Origin: Bacilli bacterium
GTDB lineage: Bacteria > Bacillota_I > Bacilli_A > RFN20 > CAG-826
Assembly: GCA_022641095.1 (NCBI GenBank)
Contig: JALCDB010000001.1
Location: 62,001-126,000, forward strand
Length of the DNA stretch: 64,000 nucleotides
Reading direction: 5' to 3'
This document shows positions 17,231 through 26,465 of the stretch, one piece after another. The notes under the pieces were generated by a model. It saw only the letters and a program-made list of their open reading frames with translations, did no database searches and was not told where the DNA came from. Numbering within the stretch: the stretch's first letter is position 1; every line of letters begins with the position of its first letter. The position numbers and the translations under genes were made by a program.

Positions 17231-17992
17231 ATGAGAATCGTATCGTTCAACGTCAACGGGATCCGCGCCATCTTAGGGAAAAACCTGCCCGAGGATTTCA
17301 AGAAGCTCGATCCCGACATTTTCGTGATCGAGGAAACCAAGTGGAGCGAAGGGCTCCATCTCGGGTTCCCGTTCGTCCCTCTCGGCTATGAGCCCTATTG
17401 GACCGTGAGCAAAGTCAAGAAAGGCTATTCGGGCGTCGCGATCCTCACCAGGGTCAAGCCCTTAAGCGTTTCCTATGGGCTGAAGGGGGGCAAGTACGAC
17501 GACGAAGGTCGGATCGTCACCCTCGAATTTCCCTCTTTCTATCTCGTCGGAGCCTATGTCCCCAATAGCGGCGAGGGCCTGAAGCGCCTCCCCTTCCGCC
17601 TGACCTTCGAGGACGACATGCTCGCTTACTTGAAGGAACTGGACGCGAAAAAGCCCCTCATCCTCACCGGCGACCTCAACGTGGCCCACGAGGAAATCGA
17701 TATCAAGAACCCCAAAGCCAACGTCCATAACGCTGGGTTCACGGCGGAGGAGCGAGGCCGGATGGACCGCCTTCTTTCGAGCGGGTTCGTCGACGCCTTC
17801 CGAAGGCTGCACCCCGCCAAAATCCAGTATTCCTGGTGGAGTTACCGCTTCCACGCGAGGGAGAACGGCGCCGGATGGCGCATCGATTACTTTATCGTGA
17901 GCGAGCGCCTTTTCCCGCAGGTGAAGGATTCCCTTATCCACAATGAAATCATGGGCAGTGACCACTGCCCCGTCGAACTCGACGTTTTTTAA
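17231..17992 (+). CDS. exoA: Exodeoxyribonuclease III (AP endonuclease)
   Basis: A 253-residue exonuclease III family enzyme with FNVNGIRA, IEETKW (metal-binding Glu), LTGDLNVAHEEIDIKNPKAN, GWRIDYF and GSDHCPVEL with catalytic Asp-His. It cleaves abasic sites in base-excision repair. The ATG at 17231 is chosen because GGAGG lies 9 nt upstream; the ORF track begins nine codons earlier without a conserved N-terminus. It converges with a membrane-protein gene. Confidence 0.95.
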   Translation: MRIVSFNVNGIRAILGKNLPEDFKKLDPDIFVIEETKWSEGLHLGFPFVPLGYEPYWTVSKVKKGYSGVAILTRVKPLSVSYGLKGGKYDDEGRIVTLEFPSFYLVGAYVPNSGEGLKRLPFRLTFEDDMLAYLKELDAKKPLILTGDLNVAHEEIDIKNPKANVHNAGFTAEERGRMDRLLSSGFVDAFRRLHPAKIQYSWWSYRFHARENGAGWRIDYFIVSERLFPQVKDSLIHNEIMGSDHCPVELDVF

Positions 17993-18034
17993 GCCAAGGG
18001 ATCTCAAAAAAGGCAAATACAGCACCGCCGACTC

Positions 18035-18865
18035 TTATCGTTCCGTGGGGTCATTTTTGACGACCACCGCCTTCGAGGAAGGTTTCTTGTTCCTCTTCCT
18101 TTGCGGCTTCTTTTTGAAAATGCGCTTCAAGTGGGTGCGGCTTTCGGCCTTGGCGGCTTGAAGCAGTTCGGCCTTCCGTTCCTTGTTTTTCGCCACCACC
18201 TCATCCCCCATCGCGGCGATCTCGTCGCGCAACTCCTGATCCTCAAGCGGGGTCGAGGGGTCCTCCTCGGGCCCATTGACGAGATCGTCCAACCTCCGCA
18301 ACGGCTTGTTGAGGACGCGGAAGAAAGTCCGCTGCGGAGAGGAGATGCGGTCGACCGTCCTGACGACGGGGTTATCCATGAATTCGTCGAAATCCATCTC
18401 CAAAGCCACAAGGAGCATATGCGAGTACTTCGTGAAGGCGGCTTGGAAAGCCTGAAGCAGAATCTGGATGAAAAGGGCGACGATCGAGACGATGGTGAGG
18501 CACTTCTGAAGGAAACTGTCGTCAAAGACCACGATGGTGTAGATCGATAAGCCAACCGTGAACGCCCGCGAAACGATCTTGAAATAGGCGACGGCGCGAC
18601 GGACGCCGTTCCTCACCACCCGTTCATAAGAACCTTTTTTGAAAAAAGTGATCAGATAAAGGACGAAATAGACGAACGAGATTCCTAGAAGAGCGAGGTT
18701 GATGACGAAAAGCGGAAGGTTCTTGTTCTGGTAGACGTTAAAAACGTATAACCCCATCAGGATAAGTTGAACGACGATCTCGTAAACCCTTCTGAAAACG
18801 GCTAAATCAGACCAAATCTTATGAACGACCGCGGTCGTTTTGTCGGCGTCGAGCGATTTCATCAT
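18035..18865 (-). CDS. Membrane protein of unknown function
   Basis: A 276-residue protein I do not recognise. About four hydrophobic helices lie in the first 160 residues (for example IVVQLILMGLYVFNVY, LFVINLALLGISFVYFVLYLITFF, LTIVSIVALFIQILLQAF). A long cytoplasmic-looking C-terminus follows, ending in a strongly basic tail (IFKKKPQRKRNKKPSSK). No enzymatic motif is visible. Confidence 0.7.
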   Translation of the reverse strand: MMKSLDADKTTAVVHKIWSDLAVFRRVYEIVVQLILMGLYVFNVYQNKNLPLFVINLALLGISFVYFVLYLITFFKKGSYERVVRNGVRRAVAYFKIVSRAFTVGLSIYTIVVFDDSFLQKCLTIVSIVALFIQILLQAFQAAFTKYSHMLLVALEMDFDEFMDNPVVRTVDRISSPQRTFFRVLNKPLRRLDDLVNGPEEDPSTPLEDQELRDEIAAMGDEVVAKNKERKAELLQAAKAESRTHLKRIFKKKPQRKRNKKPSSKAVVVKNDPTER

Positions 18866-19268
18866 ACCCCATGACCCTCTCGCGGTTCTATTCTACGGCA
18901 ACCGGCAGGGAAATGAAGGAAAAGGCGGTTTGACAAAGAAGCCGGGCATGATTCGATGCCCCGCACAACCGAGGCATCCTTTCGGCGAGGAAAATTTTAC
19001 GTTCGGCTCACCTCGCTTTTTTTCTTTGCGATGGGAAGCCGCTCGCAAAGCGAGCCGATTCGCCTTTTGGTTGACGAAGGGTCCGCTAGCGGCGCGGAAA
19101 GAGGTTCCCTTCGTGGCTCATGCCCTTGCCTGGATTCCGGAATAAAGAGCAGGCGAACCCGTTGCCTGCGCTTGACGAATCGGCGAGTCTCGTTTCCTTT
19201 CTTCCTTGCCCCGGGTCAGGAAAAAGGAAGGAAAACGAAAATGTTTCGCAACGAGGAAGGGTATGCGA
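18866..19268. other. Gene-free spacer upstream of the surface operon
   Basis: About 400 bp with no convincing coding frame on either strand. It contains a GGGCAT/ATGCCC hairpin (18944-18961) and a CTCGC/GCGAG hairpin near 19032-19044 but no T-run terminator. Short ORFs here have no ribosome site or recognisable product. I assign nothing to it besides the promoter that follows. Confidence 0.5.
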
Positions 19269-19297
19269 TTGCATTCGCGTGCACGCATGTATAGAAT
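19269..19297 (+). promoter_or_regulatory. Promoter of the riboswitch-controlled surface operon
   Basis: TTGCAT (19269-19274), a 17-bp spacer and TAGAAT (19292-19297) form a sigma-A-type promoter. The predicted transcription start, near 19304, is just a few bases before the aptamer, as expected for a riboswitch leader. Confidence 0.65.
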
Positions 19298-19310
19298 GCA
19301 AATAGTGAAA

Positions 19311-19380
19311 GGTAGAACCGGAGCAATTCGGCGACGCAAAACTAGAGGGTCTCGCCATCGTCGAGAGACAGCCAGTTGCC
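19311..19380 (+). promoter_or_regulatory. Cyclic-di-GMP-I (GEMM) riboswitch aptamer
   Basis: The leader folds as a class I c-di-GMP aptamer. P1 pairs GGUA (19311) with UGCC (19380). P2 is the CCGGA/UUCGG hairpin closed by a GCAA (GNRA) tetraloop. The diagnostic GACGCAAA follows. P3 is AACU...GGGUCUCG/CGAGAGACAGCC...AGUU. These match the GEMM consensus, including the tetraloop that docks on P3. The surface-gene ATG is only 17 nt after the aptamer and no terminator intervenes, so control of ribosome access is more likely than attenuation. I could not run a covariance model. Confidence 0.8.
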
Positions 19381-19397
19381 ACGAATAGGGCATTTTA

Positions 19398-21872
19398 ATG
19401 GCGGGACCAAAGAAGAAATCGTCAATTGGGAAATCGCGTCTCATCGTGAACGCGGTCCTTTTGATTCTCTCGATTCTCACGATGAGCGTGGCCAGTTACG
19501 CCTGGTTCGCCACCAGCCAGCAGGCGACCGACCAAATAACACTGAGAACCGACGGAAACGCCATTTCGATAGACGCCTATGCCTATCGCCAGAACTACGA
19601 GCTCGACGGCGAAGGGAACCCCATCCCGGTCGCCTACAGCAAAAACGGAGGGTCGGCTTTGCTGAACGCCACGAAAGGCGCGACCGACAGCGCGGGCAAT
19701 TACGCCGTCAACTTCTCGAGCGAGGCGCTGCAGACTTTCGCTTATGGCGACCTCTATAGCGGCGAACTCGCCGCCAACGAAGCGAACTTCCCCCATCTTT
19801 ATATCGAACTGCGCTACATCAAGCCCGCCCTTAACGGCTTCGTCCAGGCCGCCATATCGGATTTTTCCTACGCCCCCGACATCGCCGGGTTCACCAATAT
19901 AACGCAAGAGCTCGACTACCAGTACCGTTCCACCACCGTTCAGAACACCTCTTCGAGCAAGCACGTGAACGGCTTGAAGGCCGCCTACGCCGATTCCGCT
20001 TACGCGGCGAGCCCTTGGACTTCCCTCGGCTCTGCCCCGAGCGACATCGAGCTTTACAACAACACGACCGATATCTCCGGATACGCCTACGATCCGAGCT
20101 ACACCCCGCTCAACCAATGCTATGTCAGAGGTTTCTCCTCCAAGCACAATTCCGAATACTACTATTCGAAGGCGACCCTCATCGAGTTGCGGGTCGACCC
20201 CCTCGCCTGGATCAAGTATTTCAACGCGAACCCGGGGCTCGACGCGAGCCGGCTCAACTTCGGCATATCGTTCAGCATCTCCCTGAATTTCTCCTCGACC
20301 GCCTTCTTCTCCAACGACAAAGCGCCGAAGCTCGTCGTCTCGAAAACGAGGGCCAACTTAAGCGTCGACGGGGGCGCGACGGCCAGTTTCATCGCCTATA
20401 ATTTCTCCGCGACCCCAACGATAACGACGGCTTTTTCGGCCTCGGGGGTCGCCAGCGCGTCCGTTTCCGGAACGACGATCGCCCTTTCGGGCATAAGCGA
20501 AGGGAGCGCCATCCTCACCCTCACCGCATCCGCCCCTTCCGAAACCGCCTCCGCCACCATCGAGGTCAACGTCTATAGCGGCCCGACTCTAGCCCTGTCC
20601 AGTTCGGCGATGACGATGACCGAGGGCGAGGACGACCTCATATCCGTCGAGCCGATCCTCTTCCGCAATTCCCCGACCCTATCCGTCGCGAACTCCGATG
20701 AGAGCGTCGCTTCCGCCACGGTCGTCTCCTATTCCGTTCTCGTCGAGGCCCTTTCCGCCGGAACGACGACGGTGACGGTCAGCGGCCGCGCCGGCGACGG
20801 CCACGTCTACAGTTCCTCCTGCCTCATCACCGTCGAGGCCGGAACGAGGTCGCTGACTTCCATCGCTGTGACGAGCCTTCCGAGGAAAACCGCCTATATC
20901 GTCGGGCAATCCTTCAGCACCGAAGGGATGGTGGTGACGGGGAGCTACAGCGACGGGACCGTCGGCGCCGTTTCCGGCTACCGGGTCGCGCCGTCTTCGG
21001 GAACGATCTTCACCGAGGACGAGATCGGAAGCGTCGCGATCGAGGTTTCCTATTTCGACGAGACCGCCTCCTTCTCCGTCGAGGTCGCCGCCAACGACAA
21101 TTATCGGCTCGTCACCTCGTCCAGTTGCCTGATTCAGGGGGAACGGTATCTGATCGCCTCCGGTTCGTCTTTGTCCGAAAGCGTCGATATCTTGGGCATT
21201 GAAGAGGAAAACGAGCATCGGTCGGCCGTTTCGTCCATCGTGTCCTCCTCGACGCCGCCCAGCATCGCGTACTCCTCAGCCATGGATGCCCTCACCCTCA
21301 ACGGAAACGAGGACGGCTGGCTCCTGAAAGAGAAAATCGACGGGGTTTCGCAATACCTTAATTTCCCCGGAACCGGTTCCGGCCTCCTCGGCGCGACGGA
21401 TGGGAACGCGACCGGATGCGCGTGGTCCATCGCTTTCGACGAGGCGACCGGGCGGGCCCGGATCCAAAGCGCTTCCTCAAGCGGGACTTATCTCCAATAC
21501 GATTCCGCGAACGGGTGCTTCGACTGCGGGGCGTCCCCGGATACCGTTTTCCTGTTCACGAACTCCCTTTCGGTAGCGGACACCTCTTTGACGCTCGTCC
21601 CCTCTTCGCTTGAGCTGTTCGTCGGCGACAGCGACGGCGTGACCGCCAGCGAGGGCCAAGGGACCGTTCTCGTCTCGGCCGCCATCGCCGACCCAAGCGT
21701 CGCCAGCATCGCCGTTGACGGGAATTACATCGAAGTGACGGGCCTCGCCGCGGGAACCACCTCGCTCACCGTCGTCGGCAAGGGCAACACGGGCGAGGTG
21801 AGGTCGAGTTGCCCCGTGACCGTTACGGACCCACCGCCGGAGGAAACCCCGGATACGGGGACGAATCCATGA
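19398..21872 (+). CDS. Secreted surface protein with Ig-like domains
   Basis: An 824-residue exported protein. The N-terminus has a basic stretch and one hydrophobic segment (LIVNAVLLILSILTMSVASYAWFATSQ); the SYAWF boundary resembles TasA/CalY-type secreted fibre proteins. Bacterial Ig-like domains follow: BIG_2-like repeats (about 310-480; LSVDGGATASF..., LTMTEGEDDLISV-type) and a BIG_3-like repeat (about 485-560; TAYIVGQSFSTEGMVVTGSYSDGT). A lectin-like segment (about 570-730) and a final BIG_2-like repeat come next. It has no sortase motif. It is the first gene of the c-di-GMP riboswitch operon and probably acts in adhesion or matrix. Confidence 0.82.
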   Translation: MAGPKKKSSIGKSRLIVNAVLLILSILTMSVASYAWFATSQQATDQITLRTDGNAISIDAYAYRQNYELDGEGNPIPVAYSKNGGSALLNATKGATDSAGNYAVNFSSEALQTFAYGDLYSGELAANEANFPHLYIELRYIKPALNGFVQAAISDFSYAPDIAGFTNITQELDYQYRSTTVQNTSSSKHVNGLKAAYADSAYAASPWTSLGSAPSDIELYNNTTDISGYAYDPSYTPLNQCYVRGFSSKHNSEYYYSKATLIELRVDPLAWIKYFNANPGLDASRLNFGISFSISLNFSSTAFFSNDKAPKLVVSKTRANLSVDGGATASFIAYNFSATPTITTAFSASGVASASVSGTTIALSGISEGSAILTLTASAPSETASATIEVNVYSGPTLALSSSAMTMTEGEDDLISVEPILFRNSPTLSVANSDESVASATVVSYSVLVEALSAGTTTVTVSGRAGDGHVYSSSCLITVEAGTRSLTSIAVTSLPRKTAYIVGQSFSTEGMVVTGSYSDGTVGAVSGYRVAPSSGTIFTEDEIGSVAIEVSYFDETASFSVEVAANDNYRLVTSSSCLIQGERYLIASGSSLSESVDILGIEEENEHRSAVSSIVSSSTPPSIAYSSAMDALTLNGNEDGWLLKEKIDGVSQYLNFPGTGSGLLGATDGNATGCAWSIAFDEATGRARIQSASSSGTYLQYDSANGCFDCGASPDTVFLFTNSLSVADTSLTLVPSSLELFVGDSDGVTASEGQGTVLVSAAIADPSVASIAVDGNYIEVTGLAAGTTSLTVVGKGNTGEVRSSCPVTVTDPPPEETPDTGTNP

Positions 21873-24523
21873 AGGAAACGCCAAGGAAGAAACTGAAAGG
21901 CACCCTCGGGGGCATCCTCGCGATAGCGATGGCCGCTTTCGTTTCGCTCAACGCCGTGAGCGCCCTCGCCGCCTACCTTTCCATCAGCCGGGACTTTTTC
22001 TCCGCCGACTACCGAACCGACGAGATCGGGGACACCTATTTCAGCGGGGGCGGCGGGACGAGCGAGGACCCGTACCTGATCGATAACGCGCAGAATCTGC
22101 GGAACCTCCAAAAGCTCAACGCCCTGGGACTCTTTTCCTCGGCGACCTGCTTTTCGCTTGGCAGTTCCTTCGTCTGGGACGACGCGGCGAAGCCCCTCCT
22201 GCCGATAGGAAGCGACGACCAGCCCTTCGACGGGACCTTCAACGGGCAAGGCAACACGATAACCTCGCTCGTGGTCGACGGCGACAACACCTGGGACGTC
22301 GGGATGTTCGGCTACGTCGGGATCAACGGCACGATCGAGAATTTCTTCCTCGACGCCCCGACCATCTGCCTCGGCGCCAACGACGGGGGCGGCTCCTCGG
22401 CGACGACCAACCCCCTCGACGTTTACCTGAAAAGCGCGGCCCAAGCGCTCCCCGAACCCCAAGGGAAAGACGCCGGGACGGGCTTAACGTGGACGAACGC
22501 GTCCGCTTCCTCGACGATTTCCGGATTGCAGCAAAGCGTGAGCGCCTCCATAGGCGGGACGACGAGGACCTTCCCCATCGATTGGAAATCGAGCGACCCG
22601 AGCCTTCTGAGCGAAAACGCCGACGGGACGTGGTCGACGCACGCCAATGGCCTCAGCGAGAACCCGGACACGGACCTTTACCAGGTCATGCTCACCGGAC
22701 GGGTCTACGGCCGCGTCGACGGGCAGGTGATGCCCTACACCCTCGAACGCTACGAAGTCGTCATCTACGGAAACGGGCTCATAACCGATGACACGGTCAG
22801 CCTTGAGACCGGGACGAGCTCCGCCGCCACCACCGTGACGCGCGGGATGTTCAAAACCATCTGGCCCCTCGACGGCAACGGAGCGGACACCGAATACCAT
22901 TCGATATACGTCGGCTTCTTTTGCGGCCATCTCGACGGGATGGCCACTTATCTCGGGCTCGTCGGGGGCAACTCCGCCTCGGGTTCCGCCAACGGCAAAA
23001 TCGTCGTTTCGGGAAGGATCGCCGAATCGCGGACCTGCCTCATCGGGCGCTGCCGCGGCGACGATGTGCGCGATGGCACCGGATCCAACCAATTCGGCCA
23101 TACGTACGACTTCACCAAGAACACGGACAGCTGGACCGCGATCGAGGCGCCGACCCAGGGCGCCTACACGGACCCTTCCCAGTTCAGCGCCCAGAACACC
23201 GCGGCGCAGAGCCTTAACGCGAAGTACGGGGTCGAATCGGCCAGCGACACCTATAAGTACCTGCGCCTTTACCCAAGCGTCACCCATGGCGCGGTCTCCT
23301 ACGATTACGAAGGGGAGGACGGCTCTTCGCAAACGGCCAGCGACGTGAGAACGCTCACGTTTTCCCACGCTTTGCAAGCCAACACCTACACCGCCTACCA
23401 CCGGACCAACTTCGCCTGGCCGACCTCCGACCTCAACGGGGACGGCCAACTTGACCAAAACGACATCCCGGAAGACGAGGAGGAAACGCGCTCCGACGTC
23501 ACGAGGAAACTAAGGAACTCAAGCGTGGACAACAACATGAACCTCGCGGCGGACTTCGCGCTCAATAACGGCATTTGGATCAGCACCAAGGGGGCCAACG
23601 ACGACGTCATGAACACCCTCATGGGCAATAACGTCTTCACCCTCAATTTCCGGATAACCTACGTGGCGAGCACCTCCAACCCGAACAAAACCGCCAATTC
23701 CTGGCAAATCCTTTACAACAACTACAACCCCCACATCGCCCGCCTGCAGATCACGAATTTCTGGGGTTATCTGTTTTTGGGCAGTTACTACGCCTTTATC
23801 TACAAGGACAGCCCGCTTCAGAATCTCCTTTGGTTCGACCTCCATCACCCCATGACGACGACCGACGACAGCACTTTCGCCCCCGTCACGGAAAACGGCG
23901 CGGACGCCTCCTACTACACCCCGGTTCCAATCGTCGCCGACGGAAGCCTCCAAGAAGCCAACGTGAGCGTCACCGTCGACCGCAACTCCTCCTTCTGGAC
24001 GACCATGTTCACGAATTGGCTCAGCAACGACACCTGGTATCCGTGCTTCGCTATCGGAGCCGGGAAGACGGATTCCTTGTCCCATGGCAACACGGCGTTC
24101 GATTACTGGTCCACCACCTCATCGCAGCGAGGGCTCCCCAACACAAACGAGCAGTTCTTTCACGATTCGTTCGCCCTCAACGGCGACCTCGATCTGAACT
24201 TGCTTTCCTTTCAGTGCATCTTCACCAACGCCAACGGCAACATCACCGACCTCATGAACAACGTCGACTACATCTACGACAAAACCGACTGCGCTTACGA
24301 CGCCAGCGCCGGCGCGTTCTCGGACTGGAACCGTTCGAGCGGGGTCAAGGTGAATTTCGACGTCACGACCGCCCTCACCAGCGGGAACTCCACCTATTAT
24401 TTCTACCGGGAAGTCGGCAACGGCGGCATCAATTCGACCGTCCACGCCCTTTATTCCAACGCGAATTACAAGCCCGCCAACGACGACAATTACCAAAAAG
24501 CGGACATCGAGGCCGTCCCATGA
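21869..24523 (+). CDS. Large secreted surface protein with GLUG-like region
   Basis: An 884-residue exported protein. The start at 21869 overlaps the upstream stop as ATGA; the longer ORF-track start lies inside the previous gene. A signal peptide (GGILAIAMAAFVSLNAVSALAAY) is followed by a right-handed beta-helix-like GLUG region (EDPYLIDNAQNLRNL...FDGTFNGQGNTITSLVV...NVGMFGYVG-type, about 60-150). The rest is a long Asn/Thr/Ser-rich beta region of unknown fold. It is probably a cell-surface adhesin, co-expressed with its neighbours. Confidence 0.8.
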   Translation: MKETPRKKLKGTLGGILAIAMAAFVSLNAVSALAAYLSISRDFFSADYRTDEIGDTYFSGGGGTSEDPYLIDNAQNLRNLQKLNALGLFSSATCFSLGSSFVWDDAAKPLLPIGSDDQPFDGTFNGQGNTITSLVVDGDNTWDVGMFGYVGINGTIENFFLDAPTICLGANDGGGSSATTNPLDVYLKSAAQALPEPQGKDAGTGLTWTNASASSTISGLQQSVSASIGGTTRTFPIDWKSSDPSLLSENADGTWSTHANGLSENPDTDLYQVMLTGRVYGRVDGQVMPYTLERYEVVIYGNGLITDDTVSLETGTSSAATTVTRGMFKTIWPLDGNGADTEYHSIYVGFFCGHLDGMATYLGLVGGNSASGSANGKIVVSGRIAESRTCLIGRCRGDDVRDGTGSNQFGHTYDFTKNTDSWTAIEAPTQGAYTDPSQFSAQNTAAQSLNAKYGVESASDTYKYLRLYPSVTHGAVSYDYEGEDGSSQTASDVRTLTFSHALQANTYTAYHRTNFAWPTSDLNGDGQLDQNDIPEDEEETRSDVTRKLRNSSVDNNMNLAADFALNNGIWISTKGANDDVMNTLMGNNVFTLNFRITYVASTSNPNKTANSWQILYNNYNPHIARLQITNFWGYLFLGSYYAFIYKDSPLQNLLWFDLHHPMTTTDDSTFAPVTENGADASYYTPVPIVADGSLQEANVSVTVDRNSSFWTTMFTNWLSNDTWYPCFAIGAGKTDSLSHGNTAFDYWSTTSSQRGLPNTNEQFFHDSFALNGDLDLNLLSFQCIFTNANGNITDLMNNVDYIYDKTDCAYDASAGAFSDWNRSSGVKVNFDVTTALTSGNSTYYFYREVGNGGINSTVHALYSNANYKPANDDNYQKADIEAVP

Positions 24524-25377
24524 ACGGACGCTCCCGGCTTAAAATGGCCGCCGAAATAGCCTTGATCGCGCTCACGGTCGGTTCTTTGTCCGTCGGCACT
24601 TACGCTTGGTTCTCGATGCAAAACCGGGCGACGGCGACCCTTTGGAGCATGCACATCGTAAAAGGGCTGAGCAACAAACTGAAATACTATCGGGGCAACT
24701 ACGATCCCGCGAGCGCCTCCTACACCGGTTATCCCGACATCCGGATGAGCGGAGTCGGCCCCTCCAACGCCTCGACGGTGTCTTCCTACGCCTCGGATTT
24801 CATCACCGTCCCCGGCGGGAAGTTCTCGTCCGGAGGGCCGCTTGACATCTCCCATCTGACCCCCGGATACTGCCAAACTTTCTCTTTCGAGGTCGGAAAC
24901 GATTCGGGAGCGGACATCCCGGTGGAGATGGACCTGACCTCCTTTCTTTCCCCCGAAAGCCCAACCAACCGGATTTACGACGGCGGGAACACCGATTGTC
25001 CCATCACCCTCGGAAGCGCGATCGACATCTATGCCAAAGGCTATGAGCTGAGCGATGACGACGTGGCCAACACCGCCTTCGCCAACTCTTTCGTCAAGGA
25101 TTACATGGAAGCGGCCCCTGAGGACCGTTTCACGTACCATGATATCCGCGACGGAGCGGGCCAAAAATACGTTCTCTATGATGGCATGATCCCAGGGAAG
25201 AAGACCTATATCGTTTTTCTCACCCTCGAGTTCACCGACTTGGGGGATACGTTTTACGCCTACGAGGGCACGGACGGAACCTACCTCTATTACGTTCGCT
25301 CCCCAAACGGAAGCAGCGACTGCTACCAAGGCCTTACCTTCGCGCTAAAGGATATTTTCATCAAGAACCCGGAATGA
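24520..25377 (+). CDS. TasA/camelysin-like secreted protein
   Basis: A 285-residue exported protein. ATG at 24520 overlaps the upstream stop as ATGA; the 515-aa ORF in the track is a false extension through another gene. The N-terminus (MAAEIALIALTVGSLSVGTYAWFSMQNRATATL) has the GTYAWF motif seen where SipW-type signal peptidases cut TasA/CalY fibre proteins. The body is beta-rich with an extended Gly/Ser/Tyr composition. It may be the fibre-forming member of the operon. No SipW peptidase is in the window. Confidence 0.72.
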   Translation: MNGRSRLKMAAEIALIALTVGSLSVGTYAWFSMQNRATATLWSMHIVKGLSNKLKYYRGNYDPASASYTGYPDIRMSGVGPSNASTVSSYASDFITVPGGKFSSGGPLDISHLTPGYCQTFSFEVGNDSGADIPVEMDLTSFLSPESPTNRIYDGGNTDCPITLGSAIDIYAKGYELSDDDVANTAFANSFVKDYMEAAPEDRFTYHDIRDGAGQKYVLYDGMIPGKKTYIVFLTLEFTDLGDTFYAYEGTDGTYLYYVRSPNGSSDCYQGLTFALKDIFIKNPE

Positions 25378-25469
25378 GAAAAAGGATCTTGATTATCGCC
25401 TTTTTTAAGGCCTTATGAGTGCAAAAAGGCGGCTGTGGTGCTAAATTTTAGGTAAGAAGGCTACGCAAA

Positions 25470-26465
25470 ATGGATTCACGCTACTCGAAGATGAACTATC
25501 GCCGTTGCGGCGATTCGGGGCTGATGCTGCCCGAGGTTTCCCTAGGGCTATGGCACAATTTCGGGAAAAACTCCGACTATGGCAATATGAAAGAGATGAT
25601 CCTCACGGCTTTCGACAACGGGATAACCTACTTCGACTTGGCTAACAACTATGGGCCGGGGCCGGGCGAGGCGGAGCGGAATTTCGGGAAAATCCTTCGT
25701 GAGGAGCTTCTTTCCCACCGCCACGAACTTCTAATAGCCACGAAAGCCGGCTATACCATGTGGGATGGGCCTTACGGCGATTTCGGAAGCCGCAAATACC
25801 TTATGGCGTCAATCGACGAGAGCCTCGAAAGGATAGGGTTAAGTTACGTGGACATCTTCTACCACCACCGAATGGACAAGAACACCCCGCTCGAGGAAAC
25901 TATGGGGGCGCTCGAGGACATCGTCCGAAGCGGCAAGGCCCTTTACGTCGGGCTATCGAATTACGATGGGCCGACGTTAAAGAAAGCCGCGGGCATTCTC
26001 TCTTCCCGCCACGTGCCTTTCATCGTGAATCAAAACCGCTATTCGATTTTCGATCGGAGCATAGAGAAGAACGGACTTCTCAACGCGACCGCTTCTTTGA
26101 GAAAGGGGCTCGTCTGCTTTTCGCCTCTGGCCCAAGGGCTTCTTACCAACCGCTACCTCAAAGGCATACCCGCCGACTCGCGGGTGCGGACCGACGGCCG
26201 TTTCTTAAAGGAAAAAGACATCACGGAAGGGAAGCTCACCCGCATTAGGTCGCTGAACGAGATGGCTCTTTCCAAAGGCATGAGTCTCGCCGAGATGGCT
26301 TTGGCGTGGGTTCTATCCCATAGCGAGGTCACGAGCGTCATCGTCGGAGCCAGCAAGGCGAGCCAGATAATCGATGACGTCAAGGCCATATCGTTTAAGC
26401 GCCTCGGCGACGACGAGATAAAGGCGATCGACGATATCGTCTTTCCAGAAAAAAATGACGATTGA
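25470..26465 (+). CDS. Aldo/keto reductase (YghZ-like)
   Basis: A 331-residue aldo/keto reductase of the YghZ/Kv-beta-like branch. The tetrad can be read as Asp and Tyr in ITYFDLANNYGPGPG, Lys in LIATKAGY and His in DIFYHHRMD; the NADPH-binding C-terminus is VTSVIVGASKASQI. It reduces small aldehydes with NADPH. The start is MDSRYSKMNYRRC; a second ATG six codons in is possible. Its end overlaps the following UDG gene by 11 nt. Confidence 0.93.
   Translation: MDSRYSKMNYRRCGDSGLMLPEVSLGLWHNFGKNSDYGNMKEMILTAFDNGITYFDLANNYGPGPGEAERNFGKILREELLSHRHELLIATKAGYTMWDGPYGDFGSRKYLMASIDESLERIGLSYVDIFYHHRMDKNTPLEETMGALEDIVRSGKALYVGLSNYDGPTLKKAAGILSSRHVPFIVNQNRYSIFDRSIEKNGLLNATASLRKGLVCFSPLAQGLLTNRYLKGIPADSRVRTDGRFLKEKDITEGKLTRIRSLNEMALSKGMSLAEMALAWVLSHSEVTSVIVGASKASQIIDDVKAISFKRLGDDEIKAIDDIVFPEKNDD

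Noticed and set aside
21725-23458. Long minus-strand ORFs opposite the surface operon (245 and 324 aa)
   Set aside because: Compositionally biased shadows without domains or ribosome sites; the plus strand has coupled genes with signal peptides.
25378-25469. Possible riboswitch before the aldo/keto reductase
   Set aside because: The stretch has some pairing potential but matches no aptamer consensus I know.
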